Part shown: piece after piece, positions 9,128 to 16,831 of the stretch
Position numbering within the stretch: the stretch's first letter is position 1
How the letters are laid out: every line of letters begins with the position of its first letter
Assembly (NCBI RefSeq): GCF_036985595.1
Contig: NZ_BTPU01000077.1
Location: forward strand, 1-21,863
Reading direction: 5' to 3'
DNA: 21,863 nucleotides
From: Vallitalea maricola
Lineage (GTDB): Bacteria > Bacillota > Clostridia > Lachnospirales > Vallitaleaceae
Made by a program: the position numbers and the translations under genes
Notes under the pieces: generated by a model
Told to the model about the DNA's origin: nothing
Seen by the model: the letters and a program-made list of their open reading frames with translations, nothing else
Databases searched by the model: none

Positions 9128-10000
9128 TTATTTTTCAGAAGATATTTTTTTATAGTCTTTTGGACTCATACAGGTGAACCTTTTGAAAACAGTTGCAAAA
9201 TATTGACTTGAGGAAAAGGATAAGGTGAATGCAACATCAGTTATTGTCATATCAGTTGTACTTAATAGAATCTTGGCTGTGCCTATTTTTCTTCTGAGAA
9301 TATATTCATGAGGAGGCATGCCAAATTGGTTTTTGAACTTAGTTTTGAATCTTGTTTCAGATAATCTGCAAATTTCTGCTAGTTCAGAAATACTAATGTT
9401 GCTGTAGATGTTTTCTTCTATGTAGTCTGTTATATTCTGCATAGTATTATTATAATAATCATCATCATGAGTATTTTTGCATTCTATTACGTTAAGGAGT
9501 AATTCTGAAACCAGATTTCTAATAATTGTTTTTTTATATGGAACATTTTTAAAGGGAATCTGTATCAAATTATCGAATATATCAGCTATTTTGGTTGAAC
9601 CTTTGAATACTCTATCTTGATTATTATTAACCAAGTTGACAATATTATCGCCTTCAATATCTCCGTATCCAATTAAATTATTCTTATGCTTATTAAGGTT
9701 TATGATGAAATAATAGAAATAGGCTTTATCTTCTGGATTACAGCCTGTACTATGAAGCTCATCAGCATAGACTATAAAACATTCACCACTTTGAACTACG
9801 TAATCTTTGTCTTTTACATTATATATCTGTTCGCCCTTTACAATATAAACTATTTCTATTTTGTTCTCATGAATATGTGCATTGAGAGGTTGTCTTGCTT
9901 TTATATAGTTTACTTTTCCTAATGTAAAAGAGAATTCTTTATCAATAACTGAAAAATCCACAACACAACGTTCATTAACACCAGTTTTCTTATTCACCAA
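9128..10000 (-). CDS. AraC-family transcriptional regulator with N-terminal cupin-like domain
   Basis: This is a 290-residue one-component regulator. The N-terminal half (about 25-120) has the pattern of an AraC sugar-binding cupin: LNAHIHENKIEIVYIVKGEQ, then SGECFIVYADELHSTG. The C-terminal 100 residues hold two helix-turn-helix motifs, ISISELAEICRLSETRFKTKF and ITDVAFTLSFSSSQYFATVFKRF, ending in the family signature PKDYKK. The start is TTG at 10000 or GTG at 9997; GGAGAG at 10005-10010 suits either. It is convergent with the glycosidase operon and divergent from the UroD-like gene, so it probably controls the divergent promoter and perhaps the secreted enzymes in response to a sugar. Local regulation is inferred from position only. 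Confidence 0.92.
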   Translation of the reverse strand: MVNKKTGVNERCVVDFSVIDKEFSFTLGKVNYIKARQPLNAHIHENKIEIVYIVKGEQIYNVKDKDYVVQSGECFIVYADELHSTGCNPEDKAYFYYFIINLNKHKNNLIGYGDIEGDNIVNLVNNNQDRVFKGSTKIADIFDNLIQIPFKNVPYKKTIIRNLVSELLLNVIECKNTHDDDYYNNTMQNITDYIEENIYSNISISELAEICRLSETRFKTKFKNQFGMPPHEYILRRKIGTAKILLSTTDMTITDVAFTLSFSSSQYFATVFKRFTCMSPKDYKKISSEK

Positions 10001-10037
10001 TAATCTCTCCTATATAATTTTTATCCATTTGTATGAT

Positions 10038-10046
10038 ATTATAGCA
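10038..10046 (-). promoter_or_regulatory. Extended -10 promoter of the AraC gene
   Basis: Read on the minus strand, the site is TGCTATAAT, a perfect extended -10 (TGnTATAAT). Transcription would start near 10031, about 30 bases before the gene. No good -35 is seen, as is common for extended -10 promoters. Confidence 0.6.
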
Positions 10047-10080
10047 CGTTACTATTTTGAAAGAAAGTTCTAGATGATTT

Positions 10081-10089
10081 TGATATAAT
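10081..10089 (+). promoter_or_regulatory. Extended -10 promoter of the UroD-like gene
   Basis: TGATATAAT is a perfect extended -10. A possible -35, TTGAAA at 10057-10062, is too far away at 21 bases. Transcription would start near 10096, leaving a short leader with the AGGAGG site ahead of the ATG at 10116. It faces away from the AraC promoter about 40 bases to the left, so one regulator site between them could act on both. Confidence 0.6.
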
Positions 10090-10115
10090 GTATCAAAAAG
10101 CAGGAGGTAAGTTCT

Positions 10116-11165
10116 ATGATTAATAAAATAAATTATCAAAAAGCAGTAAGATTTGAAAGACCTGATTATATCCCTATGACATTTCACATCAATGATTCTT
10201 GTTGGGAGCATTATCCTCAAGAAGAACTATTTGAATTAATGGAAACACATAAATTCCTGTTCCCTGATTTTAAGAGAGCAGAAGGGGTCTATAAACCTGT
10301 ATTTGCTAATTGTGCACGTAAAGATGAGCCATTTGTAGATGATTGGGGTTGCTTATGGGAAACATCCATGGATGGAATTACAGGTACTGTAACTAAGCAT
10401 CCATTAGCTGATTGGGGAGCTTTTACTAACTATAAAGCACCAGACCCTACAAAATGTATGGGTATCGGTAAAATTGATTGGGATAAAGCAGCTGAAGATA
10501 TTAGAAGAATCAAGGAAAATGGAGACTTGGTTTTTGGAGGACTACGTCATGGACATACTTTTCTTCAATTATGTGATATAAGAGGGTATCAAAACCTTAT
10601 TTTTGATATGGTTGATAATCATCCTAATCTTGTAAAATTAATTGATATGATTGAAGAATTTAACAGTTATATCGTTAATAAATATCTTGAAATAGGTGTT
10701 GATGTGATGGGTTATGCAGAGGACTTGGGAATGCAGAAAGGACCTATGATATCACCTGATTATTTCAAGAAATATATCAAACCAAGTTATGAGAGACTAA
10801 TGAAACCAGCTCGTGATAAAGGAATTATTGTCCATATGCACTCTGATGGGGATTTGCATGATCTTATTGATGACCTTATTGATGGTGGTGTAGAAGTTAT
10901 TAATATGCAGGATAATACAAATGGTGTTGATTGGATAGCTGATAAGTTCGCTGGAAAAGTTTGTATAGAGATTGATATTGATAGACAATTCATTACTCCT
11001 AATGGTACTCCAAAGCAGGTTGATGCACTTATTAGAGAAGAGGTAGAAAAAATAGGGAGAAAAGAAGGCGGTCTCATGATGATTTATGGACTTTATCCTG
11101 GTATACCTTTGGAAAATGTTAAGGCGTTAATGGATGCAATGGAGAAGTACGCTTTTTATTACTAA
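10116..11165 (+). CDS. Uroporphyrinogen decarboxylase-superfamily protein (not heme UroD)
   Basis: The 349-residue soluble protein has a UroD/MtaA-type barrel. Visible motifs are FERPDYIPMTFHI near the start, GLRHGHTFLQLCDIRGYQNL in the middle, MGYAEDLGMQKGPMISPDYFKKYIKP, HMHSDGDLHDLIDDLI (240-255) and the end segment MMIYGLYPGIPLENVKALMDAMEKY. It lacks the N-terminal RQAGRY signature of true UroD, so it is not a heme enzyme. In the related methyltransferases MtaA/MtbA a His-x-Cys pair binds zinc; here the matching place is His240-Met-His242, and no later cysteine ligand is evident. Members of this subgroup are often found in sugar-degradation loci of Clostridia, but their reaction is unknown to me. 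AGGAGG precedes the start. It has its own promoter and may be followed by the GH98-like gene in one transcript. Confidence 0.85.
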   Translation: MINKINYQKAVRFERPDYIPMTFHINDSCWEHYPQEELFELMETHKFLFPDFKRAEGVYKPVFANCARKDEPFVDDWGCLWETSMDGITGTVTKHPLADWGAFTNYKAPDPTKCMGIGKIDWDKAAEDIRRIKENGDLVFGGLRHGHTFLQLCDIRGYQNLIFDMVDNHPNLVKLIDMIEEFNSYIVNKYLEIGVDVMGYAEDLGMQKGPMISPDYFKKYIKPSYERLMKPARDKGIIVHMHSDGDLHDLIDDLIDGGVEVINMQDNTNGVDWIADKFAGKVCIEIDIDRQFITPNGTPKQVDALIREEVEKIGRKEGGLMMIYGLYPGIPLENVKALMDAMEKYAFYY

Positions 11166-11243
11166 TAATACATATGTTATGGTTTTTACTCTTATAAGTA
11201 AATAAAAGATAAGGAATGTAAAAAAATGCTCATACATCCACCA

Positions 11244-11279
11244 TATTTATTTCAATATAATTAAGATATGAAATAAATA
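11244..11279. repeat. 11-bp inverted repeat upstream of the GH98-like gene
   Basis: TATTTATTTCA (11244-11254) and TGAAATAAATA (11269-11279) are exact reverse complements separated by 14 bases. The stem is almost all A-T and no T-run follows, so it is not a convincing terminator. It could be a regulator site. The rest of the 249-base gap holds no gene beyond a five-codon open frame at 11303-11320. Confidence 0.5.
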
Positions 11280-11316
11280 AGTTATAATTGAGGTGATGAT
11301 ATATGAGCTGTTTAAT

Positions 11317-11348
11317 TTGACTTACACAAAATATTTCTCTACTAGAAT
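11317..11348 (+). promoter_or_regulatory. Possible promoter of the GH98-like gene
   Basis: TTGACT (11317-11322) resembles a -35 box, and TAGAAT (11343-11348) resembles a -10 box. The 20-base spacer is longer than the ideal 17, so this is tentative. Read-through from the UroD-like gene is equally possible, because no strong terminator separates the two genes. Confidence 0.25.
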
Positions 11349-11414
11349 AATACTACATAGCCGTTTTCTTGAAGTTCAATGCAGTTTAAAACTATACAAT
11401 ATGGAGGAAGAGTA

Positions 11415-14066
11415 ATGAAACGAATTGTAAGTCTTTTTATAATATCGGTTTTTTTATTTAGTTCTATGTCTAGTGTGTTCAATATTAATCATGATGTTCA
11501 AGCGTCAACACCTCTTAGAAGACCTATATCGGAAGATAACCCATTATTTTTCTATAATATCTATTATGGAGATCAGGGACCAGATAATATTGAAGCTTTT
11601 TGGAATGTATTACCTGATGATGTCAAAGATTACTTTGCTATCATGATCTTGCCTGAATCTCCTTACAATTATACTGAAGTCAATAGGAATTGGATTGAAA
11701 GCATGTTGGATAAAGCACAAGAATTAGGTGTTCCTGTAATTATCCAAAATGAATCCTTCAATACTCATAGTAATATACCAAAATCCTATTATTCACAGTT
11801 GTTTGATGAGTATTCTGTACTTATTGGATTATGTATTGCAGAGCTTAGTGTTGCCAATCTAGGTGTAGTTACTCCAGATGCTAGCACAATACAATCTATG
11901 AAAGATACCATTGATACTGTAGCAGCCAAAGGTGGTTATTTCATATGGCAGGATATGGCTACCTTCACTACACATGTTTTTCTTAAGATAGGAGCTGATA
12001 ATGAGCTTTTCAATAAGTTCAAGGATAACAGTGAGCATATTATTATTATGGATAAGCACAATGGAAAAAGTAAGCGTTTTGTTACACCAGCGGCGGCAAT
12101 GGGATTATGGTTATCAGACTTAGCAGGAAATTGGGGAAGCAATTCAGAAGACTGGTTATGGGCTGAAGCAGGTTATTCAAGATTGTATGAAGAACCTGAA
12201 TCTGTTATATGGACAGATATATTCAGAAAAGATGAATGGAAGAAAGTATTTACATTCCCAGATGCCCAATATGGAGTGGACTGGTTACAGGATATGGCAT
12301 TTGGTGCCAATGTCTTTTCATTAGAATGTCCTTATCATGGTTTTACATCTATGGAATCAGACCAGCTGACACCAGCATTCAATAATGTTGTCTTACCACT
12401 TATAAGAAAAATGATTAACGATTCTATCATTCCAAGTAAACAGGAAGTATATGATAAAGTCAAGGTTGCATTCCATCCAACTGAGCAGAAGCCAGGCGCA
12501 TTAGAGGATGATGAATTCTTCAAGAAATTGTATGGTGCTGATAATAGTGAACATGAATGGATGCCTTCCAATGGAAGATATTTTGGAATACCAATATTAC
12601 CTGTTCTGTCAGGTGAAGATGAGATGAATCATTTTACTAGTATTCTTCATTCTAATAAATATGATGGTCATTTTCCATCTGTTTATGAAAAGGTTAACCT
12701 TATGAATTCGATTTATAATTCTATAGGGACTGGTGATTCGTGGTTTGTAAATGTTGATGATAACTGGTTTATTGCTAATCCTCATGAGAATGAGAATGTT
12801 GCTACAACTTTTGAGTTTCCTCTTAAAATAAATACTTGTACAAGTATTAGTGGGCAGATTGACCCTCATACCTTCAGCATTATTGAAGAAGGTGAAAATT
12901 CTCTTAATATACATCTTAGCAACTATCGTATTGATGCTGAAACAGATGTATGGAATAATCCTAATTATGAATTCAAGAATGATATCAAAGAGTATGTTCG
13001 TAACCAGTATATTGCTAATCCTACAGATGATGAGCTTCGCCAGAGTATCATTAAGATTAAGGGTGCTACAGATGGTGAACCAAGTATAACTAGTATAGAG
13101 GGTAATAATGGTTATAATTATTCTGTATCTTGGGATGCGGCACTAAAAGAATATACAATAACAATTAATCATAATGGACCAGTTGATATAACAGTTAATG
13201 CAACAGGATTTAACGAGGATACTACTAGTAAAAACATTGCTCCTTTTGCACATGTAAGTACTTCCAGCTACGAAAACGGGGATAATATAGATGAGTATGC
13301 TATTGATGGTTCTATTAATACAAGATGGAATGCAGCACATAGCGACCAAGCAGGTTCATGGATGAAGCTTGAATTTGACAAAAAAGTTACGTTCAATAAA
13401 GTTGTAATTAAGGAATTCCTGGATAGGATGACTGGATATGAGCTTCAATATTGGGATGGAACCCAGTGGGTTAATATTACAGCTGCAATTAATGTTGATA
13501 ATTCAGTACATACTTTTGATTTTGATTCAGTAACAGCTAATAAAGTAAGACTCTATGTAACTGAGACCAAAACAGATTCTAATGGATGGGGAAGTGAACC
13601 ATCAATATATGAATTTGAATTATATAGTGACAGTGATGAAATTCCAGTAAGTAATCTAGGATATAATCTTGCCACTAATAAGAATGTAAGCTGTTCCAGT
13701 TATCACAATAATGACGATTTCTATAAAGCTAATAATGTAACTGATAATAATCTTATGTCTAGATGGAATGCGGCAGGGGGTACTGGACCTGGTGAATGGC
13801 TGGAAATTGATTTTGGAGAGCCTACTACTTTTAGTAAGATTGTATTGAGAGAATTCTTAGACAGGATAACAGGTTATAAGTTACAATACCTGGATGGTAA
13901 TGATTGGATAGATATTACTGAAGATTCAACTATAGGTCATTATTGTATCAATATATTTGAACCTATAGAATCCAGCAAGGTAAGATTATATATTACATCA
14001 TCTAAAACAGATTCTTGTGGTTGGGGCAGAGACCCATCAATATATGAGTTTGAGGTTTATAATTAG
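11415..14066 (+). CDS. Secreted GH98-like endo-beta-galactosidase with two tandem CBM32-type domains
   Basis: The frame opens at 11379, but ATG 11415 has GGAGG at 11403-11407 and begins a proper signal peptide (MKRIVSLFIISVFLF, likely cut after VQA, residue 30), giving 883 residues. The mature protein opens with LRRPISEDNPLFFYNIYYGD, like the start of GH98 catalytic domains, which cut blood-group A/B oligosaccharides internally. Acidic candidates in strand-end positions are E143 (LCIAELS), D180 (FIWQDMA) and E304 (FSLECPYHG). The catalytic barrel and its beta domain span about 32-600. Two F5/8-type C (CBM32-like) domains follow, from about nt 13242 to 13626 and 13665 to 14063. They are close paralogues sharing EFLDRxTGYxLQY and GWGxxPSIYEFExY. 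No wall anchor is present. The GH98 assignment is by pattern memory; another related endo-glycosidase family is possible. Confidence 0.72.
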   Translation: MKRIVSLFIISVFLFSSMSSVFNINHDVQASTPLRRPISEDNPLFFYNIYYGDQGPDNIEAFWNVLPDDVKDYFAIMILPESPYNYTEVNRNWIESMLDKAQELGVPVIIQNESFNTHSNIPKSYYSQLFDEYSVLIGLCIAELSVANLGVVTPDASTIQSMKDTIDTVAAKGGYFIWQDMATFTTHVFLKIGADNELFNKFKDNSEHIIIMDKHNGKSKRFVTPAAAMGLWLSDLAGNWGSNSEDWLWAEAGYSRLYEEPESVIWTDIFRKDEWKKVFTFPDAQYGVDWLQDMAFGANVFSLECPYHGFTSMESDQLTPAFNNVVLPLIRKMINDSIIPSKQEVYDKVKVAFHPTEQKPGALEDDEFFKKLYGADNSEHEWMPSNGRYFGIPILPVLSGEDEMNHFTSILHSNKYDGHFPSVYEKVNLMNSIYNSIGTGDSWFVNVDDNWFIANPHENENVATTFEFPLKINTCTSISGQIDPHTFSIIEEGENSLNIHLSNYRIDAETDVWNNPNYEFKNDIKEYVRNQYIANPTDDELRQSIIKIKGATDGEPSITSIEGNNGYNYSVSWDAALKEYTITINHNGPVDITVNATGFNEDTTSKNIAPFAHVSTSSYENGDNIDEYAIDGSINTRWNAAHSDQAGSWMKLEFDKKVTFNKVVIKEFLDRMTGYELQYWDGTQWVNITAAINVDNSVHTFDFDSVTANKVRLYVTETKTDSNGWGSEPSIYEFELYSDSDEIPVSNLGYNLATNKNVSCSSYHNNDDFYKANNVTDNNLMSRWNAAGGTGPGEWLEIDFGEPTTFSKIVLREFLDRITGYKLQYLDGNDWIDITEDSTIGHYCINIFEPIESSKVRLYITSSKTDSCGWGRDPSIYEFEVYN
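13242..14063 (+). repeat. Tandem duplicated CBM32-type domain inside the GH98-like gene
   Basis: The two C-terminal domains (13242-13626 and 13665-14063) share long identical or near-identical protein stretches, including EFLDR, TGY, LQY, RWNAA and PSIYEFE, while the DNA has diverged at many third positions. This shows an old intragenic duplication kept by selection. They resemble each other more than they resemble the two CBM32-type domains of the GH101-like protein. Confidence 0.75.
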
Positions 14067-14085
14067 AATATTAGGATGAACAGTA

Positions 14086-14130
14086 AGATAAAGGTATCTG
14101 ATAGTATATTAGATGCCTTTATCTTTGTTT
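14086..14130 (+). terminator. Intrinsic terminator after the GH98-like gene
   Basis: AGATAAAGGTATCT (14086-14099) pairs with AGATGCCTTTATCT (14111-14124) along 14 bases with one G-U pair, and TTGTTT follows. It starts 20 bases after the stop codon and separates the glycosidase gene from threonine aldolase. Confidence 0.85.
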
Positions 14131-14227
14131 GGTATATCTAGAGAATTTAAAATTATTAAGAGATTCAGGGCTGGTAATATATAATATGAATTATTTATAA
14201 TTTTTAATTTTAGTTATCAGTAATTAA

Positions 14228-14236
14228 TGTTATAAT
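14228..14236 (+). promoter_or_regulatory. Extended -10 promoter of threonine aldolase
   Basis: TGTTATAAT is a perfect extended -10 (TGnTATAAT). Transcription would start near 14243, giving a leader of about 26 bases that carries the GGAGG site. No clear -35 and no T-box or other leader structure was seen. Confidence 0.55.
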
Positions 14237-14268
14237 GTATAACAAGATTTACGAAGGAGGATACTAGT

Positions 14269-15288
14269 ATGATTGATTTGAGAAGTGATACTGTAACTAA
14301 TCCAACAACGAAGATGAGAGAAGCTATGTATAATGCTGTTGTAGGAGATGATGTCTATGGAGATGACCCTACAGTAAATGAGTTAGAGAAATATGCTGCA
14401 AAGCTAGTTGGTAAAGAGGCTGCAATTTTCGTACCAAGCGGAACTTTTGGAAACCAAGTTGCTCTACTTACACATTGTAATCGTGGTGATGAAGTAATAT
14501 TAGGTGATGATTGCCATATAGTTCAACATGAGGTTGGTGCATCATCAGTAATTGCAGGTGTTCAACTTAGAACTCTTACAAGTAACAAGGGAATATTGGA
14601 TGTAGAAGAGATAAGAAGTAAAATAAGGGAAGAAGACTTGCATTATCCAAAAACAGGTCTTATATGTGTGGAAAACGCTCATTCCAATGGAAGAGTCATA
14701 CCAATAAAAGTATTAAAAGAAATATATTCAGTTGCCAAAAATCATGATATACCAATACATCTAGATGGTGCAAGGTTATTTAATGCGGCAGCTGCACTTA
14801 ACGTAGAGGCAGAAGAAATTACTAGATATTGTGATTCAGTAATGTTCTGTTTGTCAAAAGGTTTGTGTGCTCCTGTTGGTTCTATTGTAGCAGGAACTGA
14901 AACTTTTATTGACAAAGCCAGAAAGAATAGAAAACTTATGGGTGGGGGATTACGCCAAGCCGGTATACTAGCTGCGGCTGGATTGGTAGCATTGAAAGAC
15001 ATGACAAAACGTTTACATATTGACCATGAAAATGCTAAGAATTTGGCAGCTAAATTAAATGACTTAGACAATATTCAAGTGTTCTTAGAAGATACTCACA
15101 TCAATATGGTATTCTTCAAGATAACTAAGGATATAGATTATGATGATATAATTAGTTATTACAATAAAAAAGATATTAAAGTTAATGGTCCTGAAAATGG
15201 TATTATGCGTTTTGTAACCAATAATGATGTCAGCGAAAAAGATGTTGATTATATAGTTGAATGTACTAATGAGTATCTGAACAATTAG
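14269..15288 (+). CDS. ltaE: Low-specificity L-threonine aldolase
   Basis: This PLP enzyme splits L-threonine or L-allo-threonine into glycine and acetaldehyde in the cytoplasm. The 339-residue length and motifs fit the family: IDLRSDTVTNPTxxMREAM at the start, VGDDVYGDDPTVNELE, the FVPSGTFGNQVAL loop, HLDGARLFNAA (D166, R169) and the PLP lysine in FCLSKGLCAPVGS (K197). GGAGG sits just upstream of the start. It has its own promoter and is isolated by the terminator at 14086, so it is a single-gene unit. Its stop lies only seven bases from the stop of the convergent response regulator. A role in using threonine freed from O-glycoproteins is conceivable but rests only on position. Confidence 0.95.
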   Translation: MIDLRSDTVTNPTTKMREAMYNAVVGDDVYGDDPTVNELEKYAAKLVGKEAAIFVPSGTFGNQVALLTHCNRGDEVILGDDCHIVQHEVGASSVIAGVQLRTLTSNKGILDVEEIRSKIREEDLHYPKTGLICVENAHSNGRVIPIKVLKEIYSVAKNHDIPIHLDGARLFNAAAALNVEAEEITRYCDSVMFCLSKGLCAPVGSIVAGTETFIDKARKNRKLMGGGLRQAGILAAAGLVALKDMTKRLHIDHENAKNLAAKLNDLDNIQVFLEDTHINMVFFKITKDIDYDDIISYYNKKDIKVNGPENGIMRFVTNNDVSEKDVDYIVECTNEYLNN

Positions 15289-15295
15289 TAGAATA

Positions 15296-16810
15296 TTAAG
15301 AAGAATAATGCTTAGGGGAGCATCCGTGAATCTTCTTGAACTTTTTACTGAAGTAGAATACATCAGAGTATCCAACCATCTGTGATATCTCAGTGACATT
15401 ATATTTATTAGTATTAAGAAGTTTTTTGGCTTGTTCCATTCTAAGTTCAGTAATATATTGTAGAATGGACTGGCCAGCTATTTTTTTGAATATACTTCCT
15501 AGGTAAGTAGGAGTTAGTTCAAAGAAATCTGAAATCTCAGCTACAGATAGAAAAGGGTCAGTATAGTTTTTTTGAATATATTTAATCACCCTATTAACTA
15601 AAGATGTATTGGAAGGTTTTTCATGATTAACATAATCCATACATTGGTTACTATAAGTATTGACTGTATCTTGTAGATATTGAAGAGAATAATTCTCTGA
15701 TATTAATTCTTGGACAAAACTATTAATACTCTTAGAATTAATCTGATCAGGAAAATGAATCTGAAGAGTCACAAATATTTCAGTTAAGGACAATATTAGA
15801 TAATCTTTAGAAGCATTTTTTCTAATATTAATAAAGATGTCATTTATTAATTTCTTTAGGTCGCTGTAATTCTTAGAATTTAAGCATAATAATAAATTTT
15901 TTCTTATAGTTATTGTTTTATACTTATTTTTATTAGGGGATGATAACTTTTTGCTTAATATAATATTATCATCAATAAAATACCTTTGATAAAGGAGATT
16001 CCATACTAGCTTATAATTTTTTGTCCAATTTTCTTTAATAGATATAAAATCACCAATAGCAATAAAGACATAATTATCTTTCGTTATATAATCAATAACC
16101 ATTTCTTTAATATAGTTAACTTTTATTGCTGTTTTGCTTTTTGTTATAAGTTGTATTATTGAAATTGACTCACTTTCTTTGTATGATTGGGCAAAAATAG
16201 TTTCTTTATTTAACTCATTAAAGCATTTTGCCAAATAACTAATAAATGAAGCAATATAATTATCATGGTCATTAGGATAAAAAACACCTATAAATAGTAA
16301 AGAATGATAATTTTTAAAATCAGGATATTCTTTATATAGGCTATGAATATTATTAAAGTCTAAGATGGTGTTATATAAATATATATGTTTCTGGTAATTA
16401 TTATAATCATATATTTTTTTCTGCTTTTCCAGAGATTTTAATATTGTGTTTTTACATGAAAGTAGTGCTTCATTCAATGTGTCCTTATTAATTGGTTTTA
16501 AAAGATAATCTTCTACTTTGAATTTGACAGCTTTTTGGGCGTAATCAAAGTCATTATAACCAGTTAATATAATAATTTTAGTTTTTATATTATTAGTCAT
16601 AATATGCTCTGCTACTTCGATTCCAGATTTTATTGGCATCTTTATATCTAGCATTAGTATATCAACTTGGTTACTATCTATTTTTTCAATAACTTCATTT
16701 CCATTTTCTGCTTCACCAATGAATTCTAATTCTAGTCTTTCCCAGTCAATAATTTTTATTAATCTTTGTCTAATAAAATATTCATCATCAGCAATTAATA
16801 CAGTCAACAT
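15296..16810 (-). CDS. YesN-type response regulator with AraC-family DNA-binding domain
   Basis: The 504-residue protein starts with a receiver domain (1-120): acidic pocket D8/D9, phosphoacceptor D55 in LMLDIKMP, T83 and K105 in LLKPI. A long middle region (about 125-395) has no recognisable motif and probably serves dimerisation, as in other YesN proteins. The C-terminus (about 400-504) is an AraC-type double helix-turn-helix: FLSVAEISDFFELTPTYLGS and NVTEISQMVGYSDVFYFSKKFKK, with SPKHY at the end. GGAGG lies eight bases before the start. The kinase gene ends 21 bases upstream, so the two are one operon. It likely activates the divergent ABC importer operon and perhaps the glycosidases when phosphorylated. 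Confidence 0.95.
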   Translation of the reverse strand: MLTVLIADDEYFIRQRLIKIIDWERLELEFIGEAENGNEVIEKIDSNQVDILMLDIKMPIKSGIEVAEHIMTNNIKTKIIILTGYNDFDYAQKAVKFKVEDYLLKPINKDTLNEALLSCKNTILKSLEKQKKIYDYNNYQKHIYLYNTILDFNNIHSLYKEYPDFKNYHSLLFIGVFYPNDHDNYIASFISYLAKCFNELNKETIFAQSYKESESISIIQLITKSKTAIKVNYIKEMVIDYITKDNYVFIAIGDFISIKENWTKNYKLVWNLLYQRYFIDDNIILSKKLSSPNKNKYKTITIRKNLLLCLNSKNYSDLKKLINDIFINIRKNASKDYLILSLTEIFVTLQIHFPDQINSKSINSFVQELISENYSLQYLQDTVNTYSNQCMDYVNHEKPSNTSLVNRVIKYIQKNYTDPFLSVAEISDFFELTPTYLGSIFKKIAGQSILQYITELRMEQAKKLLNTNKYNVTEISQMVGYSDVFYFSKKFKKIHGCSPKHYSS

Positions 16811-16831
16811 TTAGAAAACCTCCATATATAA

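Noticed and set aside
10116..11165. True heme-pathway uroporphyrinogen decarboxylase (hemE)
   Set aside because: The RQAGRY signature near the N-terminus is absent and no heme genes are nearby; only the superfamily fold is supported.
11379..11414. Upstream ATG for the GH98-like gene
   Set aside because: It has no good ribosome site and would bury the signal peptide; ATG 11415 has GGAGG at ideal spacing.
12609..12914. 101-codon open frame on the minus strand
   Set aside because: It lies fully inside the GH98-like gene, has no family resemblance and no independent context; it is a shadow frame.
14131..14268. T-box or riboswitch ahead of threonine aldolase
   Set aside because: The predicted leader is only about 26 bases and no T-box motif or conserved structure is seen.
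14742..15071. 109-codon open frame on the minus strand
   Set aside because: It is antisense to the well-supported threonine aldolase gene and its composition follows that gene's codons.
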